Source of the DNA: a bacterium
GTDB lineage: Bacteria > Patescibacteriota > Microgenomatia > Levybacterales > UBA12049
Assembly (NCBI GenBank): GCA_021785915.1
Contig: JAJYEF010000004.1
Coordinates: forward strand, 1-37,243
Reading direction: 5' to 3'
Length of the DNA: 37,243 bases
Below, piece after piece: positions 35,164-37,243 of the stretch. The notes beneath the pieces are model-generated. The model did not search any database. It was given only the letters and a program-made list of their open reading frames with translations, and was not told where the DNA came from. Position numbers and translations under genes: made by a program. Position 1 is the stretch's first letter; every line of letters starts with the position of its first letter.

Positions 35164-36153
35164 TTAACCGTTTCCCATCAACCCGACAACTGCTTCCGCC
35201 AACTTCCCGGAGTCGTGCCTTATAATGCTTCTTCTAAGTTCATCTCCTGCTGCTTTTCTGACTATAATGTCCCTAATCAAGTCTTTTTCTATAACTTTAT
35301 AAGCTTTGTTATTTTTCAGGTCGTTCTTGACCGGACGCTCGCTGTATTCGGCGTACCAGGACAAAACACTTTTCTTCGGCAACCTGTTATTTACCAAAAC
35401 AAAATCAATTAAGTTTTTGCCCAAATATTTTTCGAGCTCCGAAACGTGGTCTTTTGCGGAAAAGGTCGTGGTCTGACCGTATTTTGTCATTAAATTTAAT
35501 ACATATATTTTTTTTGCCTTAGAAGCCCGAATCGCCGCAGGAACTCCGACAACTAAAAGGTTTGGGATAATGCTTGTGTACAAGTCTCCCGGACCGATTA
35601 GGATAAAATCTGCTTCGATTATTGCTCTTTTAGCGTCTTCGTTTATTTTTGCTTTTGGTGAAAGGTATATTTTTTTAATAGCTGCCCTTTTCTCCATTTT
35701 TTCAACGACGTCGACGTGATGCTGTCCGACAATTGTCGTCCCGTCTGTTAAATTTGCGCAAAGGTTTGATTTTGTAAAGGTTACCGGAACGACGTGGCCT
35801 TTTATATTCAAGATTTTACCTATTTCGGAAATTGCACGTTTCATGCTCCCGGTCTGCTTTTCAAGAGTAGACAAAAATATATTGCCAAAACTGTGCCCCT
35901 TTAATCCGCCTTCTTCAAATCTGTAATTAAACATTTCACGCAGGAGTTTTGAAGATTCGGATAATGCCACCAAGCACTGCCTTATGTCACCGGGAGGAAG
36001 TACACCCAGTTCGTCGCGGAGTTTTCCCGAAGAACCGCCGTCGTCAATCATATTAACAATGGCTGTTAATTTAAGCGGGTGTTTCTTTAAACCCGTAAGA
36101 GATGCGTAACTCCCCGTTCCACCACCTATTGTTACGACTTTTGGTAGTTTCAT
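35164..36153 (-). CDS. yvcK: YvcK/CofD-like gluconeogenesis factor family protein
   Basis: KVVTIGGGTGSYASLTGLKK..LTAIVNMIDDGGSSGKLRDELGVLPPGDIRQCLVAL; GPGDLYTSIIPNLLVVGVPAAI. Confidence 0.93.
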   Translation of the reverse strand: MKLPKVVTIGGGTGSYASLTGLKKHPLKLTAIVNMIDDGGSSGKLRDELGVLPPGDIRQCLVALSESSKLLREMFNYRFEEGGLKGHSFGNIFLSTLEKQTGSMKRAISEIGKILNIKGHVVPVTFTKSNLCANLTDGTTIVGQHHVDVVEKMEKRAAIKKIYLSPKAKINEDAKRAIIEADFILIGPGDLYTSIIPNLLVVGVPAAIRASKAKKIYVLNLMTKYGQTTTFSAKDHVSELEKYLGKNLIDFVLVNNRLPKKSVLSWYAEYSERPVKNDLKNNKAYKVIEKDLIRDIIVRKAAGDELRRSIIRHDSGKLAEAVVGLMGNG

Positions 36154-36157
36154 AAAA

Positions 36158-37243
36158 TTATGAGCCGATTTTAAATTCTACCACTTCCCCGTCTTTTACT
36201 ATATAATCTCTTCCTTCAAACCTTGTTTTGCCGTTTTCGCGTGCCCCCTTCCACCCGCCGTTTGAAACAAAAACGCTATAAGATATAACCTCCGCTTTTA
36301 TAAAATGCTTTATAAAATCCGTATGTATTTCGCCTGCTGCCTCAACCGCCGTTGAGCCCTTCCTGATGGTCCACGCCCTTACCTCTTTTTCGCCTGCCGT
36401 AAGAAAAGAAATAAGGCCCAGTTCTTCATAAGCTTTTTTAATAAGTCTTTCAAGGCCCGATTCTTCCATCCCAAGATCTTTAAGATATTCCTTCTGCTCG
36501 GCGATTGATAACGCCGCAAGCTCCGCTTCAATTTTTGCCGAGATTACGATTATTTTCTGTCTTTCAATGTTTAGAAGCCCGGCGTAAACTCCTAAAGTTT
36601 GCTCAATTTTTGAAGGATTATAATCAGTTTCCGCAACATTTAAAACAACAATTTCTTCTTTGGAGGTTAATAGATTTAGCTCTTTAATAGCCTCTCTTTC
36701 TTCGTCCGACAGCTCTATTTGATTTGCGTTCTTTCCCGACTCAAGAGCCTGTTTTAATTTTTCAACAGCAGATTTTTTATGAACTTCTGTCCTAAGCGCT
36801 TTTTCGGACATATTGGAAAAAGTCTCTAAATCGGCAATCTGGAGTTCGGTCCTGATTGTGTCGTAGTCGGATTTTGGGTCTACGGCGCCTTCTTTTAGAA
36901 TATTTTCGTCCTCAAATGCCCTTACAACATGCGCAACGACCGAGACTTCTCTTATGTGGGACAAAAACTTATTTCCAAGTCCCTGCCCTTCCGAAGCTCC
37001 TTTAACAAGACCCGCAATATCTACAAATTCAACCGTCGCATGCTTTACAGGAGGATCTTGAGACATCTTATGTTCTTCTTTTTCGATTTTAGCGAGTTCA
37101 TCAAGTCTTCCGTCGGGAACGCTTACGACTCCGACGTTTGGATCAATCGTTGCAAAGGGATAATTTGCAACCAACGCCTGCTGTTTTTTTAGTAATGCAT
37201 TAAAAAGTGTTGACTTACCTACGTTGGGAAGCCCGACTATACC
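36158..37243 (-). CDS. ychF: redox-regulated ATPase/GTPase YchF, 5' end beyond window
   Basis: Reading continues past the listed ORF start to the window edge: GIVGLPNVGKSTLFNALLKKQQALVANYPFATIDPNVGVVSVPD...; C-terminal TGS domain. Confidence 0.96.
   Translation of the reverse strand, partial: GIVGLPNVGKSTLFNALLKKQQALVANYPFATIDPNVGVVSVPDGRLDELAKIEKEEHKMSQDPPVKHATVEFVDIAGLVKGASEGQGLGNKFLSHIREVSVVAHVVRAFEDENILKEGAVDPKSDYDTIRTELQIADLETFSNMSEKALRTEVHKKSAVEKLKQALESGKNANQIELSDEEREAIKELNLLTSKEEIVVLNVAETDYNPSKIEQTLGVYAGLLNIERQKIIVISAKIEAELAALSIAEQKEYLKDLGMEESGLERLIKKAYEELGLISFLTAGEKEVRAWTIRKGSTAVEAAGEIHTDFIKHFIKAEVISYSVFVSNGGWKGARENGKTRFEGRDYIVKDGEVVEFKIGS

Overview
This 37.2 kb window is compact bacterial chromosome. 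It looks like a Candidate Phyla Radiation (Patescibacteria) genome, probably Microgenomates-like; that placement is my inference from gene content, not a search. It uses the standard bacterial code, with TGA used as a stop. Most of it is core or housekeeping: an RND pump with HlyD adaptor, yebC, a long minus-strand operon (NIF3-like, efp, MFS, Lgt-like, RluA-like, LytR_C and two short ORFs missed by the ORF track), tRNA-Leu(CAA), dnaB, hisS, rpmE-prfA, a KefB-like antiporter, murB, ctpA-htrA, rpsF-ssb-rpsR, a PGRP-type amidase, yvcK and a 5'-truncated ychF. I saw no CRISPR array, prophage or classical transposase. The most interesting signals are: (1) a ~970 bp non-coding gap between convergent genes (5518-6485) with many short perfect hairpins, flanking GAGGCTAAA inverted repeats and 10-bp AACTATATCA iterons; (2) a recurrent layout in which a -10 box lies only 5-9 nt before the start codon, suggesting widespread leaderless mRNAs, in contrast to extended GGGGGTGA Shine-Dalgarno sites before short operon-internal genes; (3) divergent promoters with overlapping elements; (4) palindromes overlapping the hisS and rpsF promoters; (5) degenerate or atypical enzymes (Lgt-like without the His-Gly motif, an MBL fold without HxHxDH, EF-P with Arg32, an RND pump with an extra hydrophobic hairpin). 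All calls were made by eye; no homology search or folding was run.
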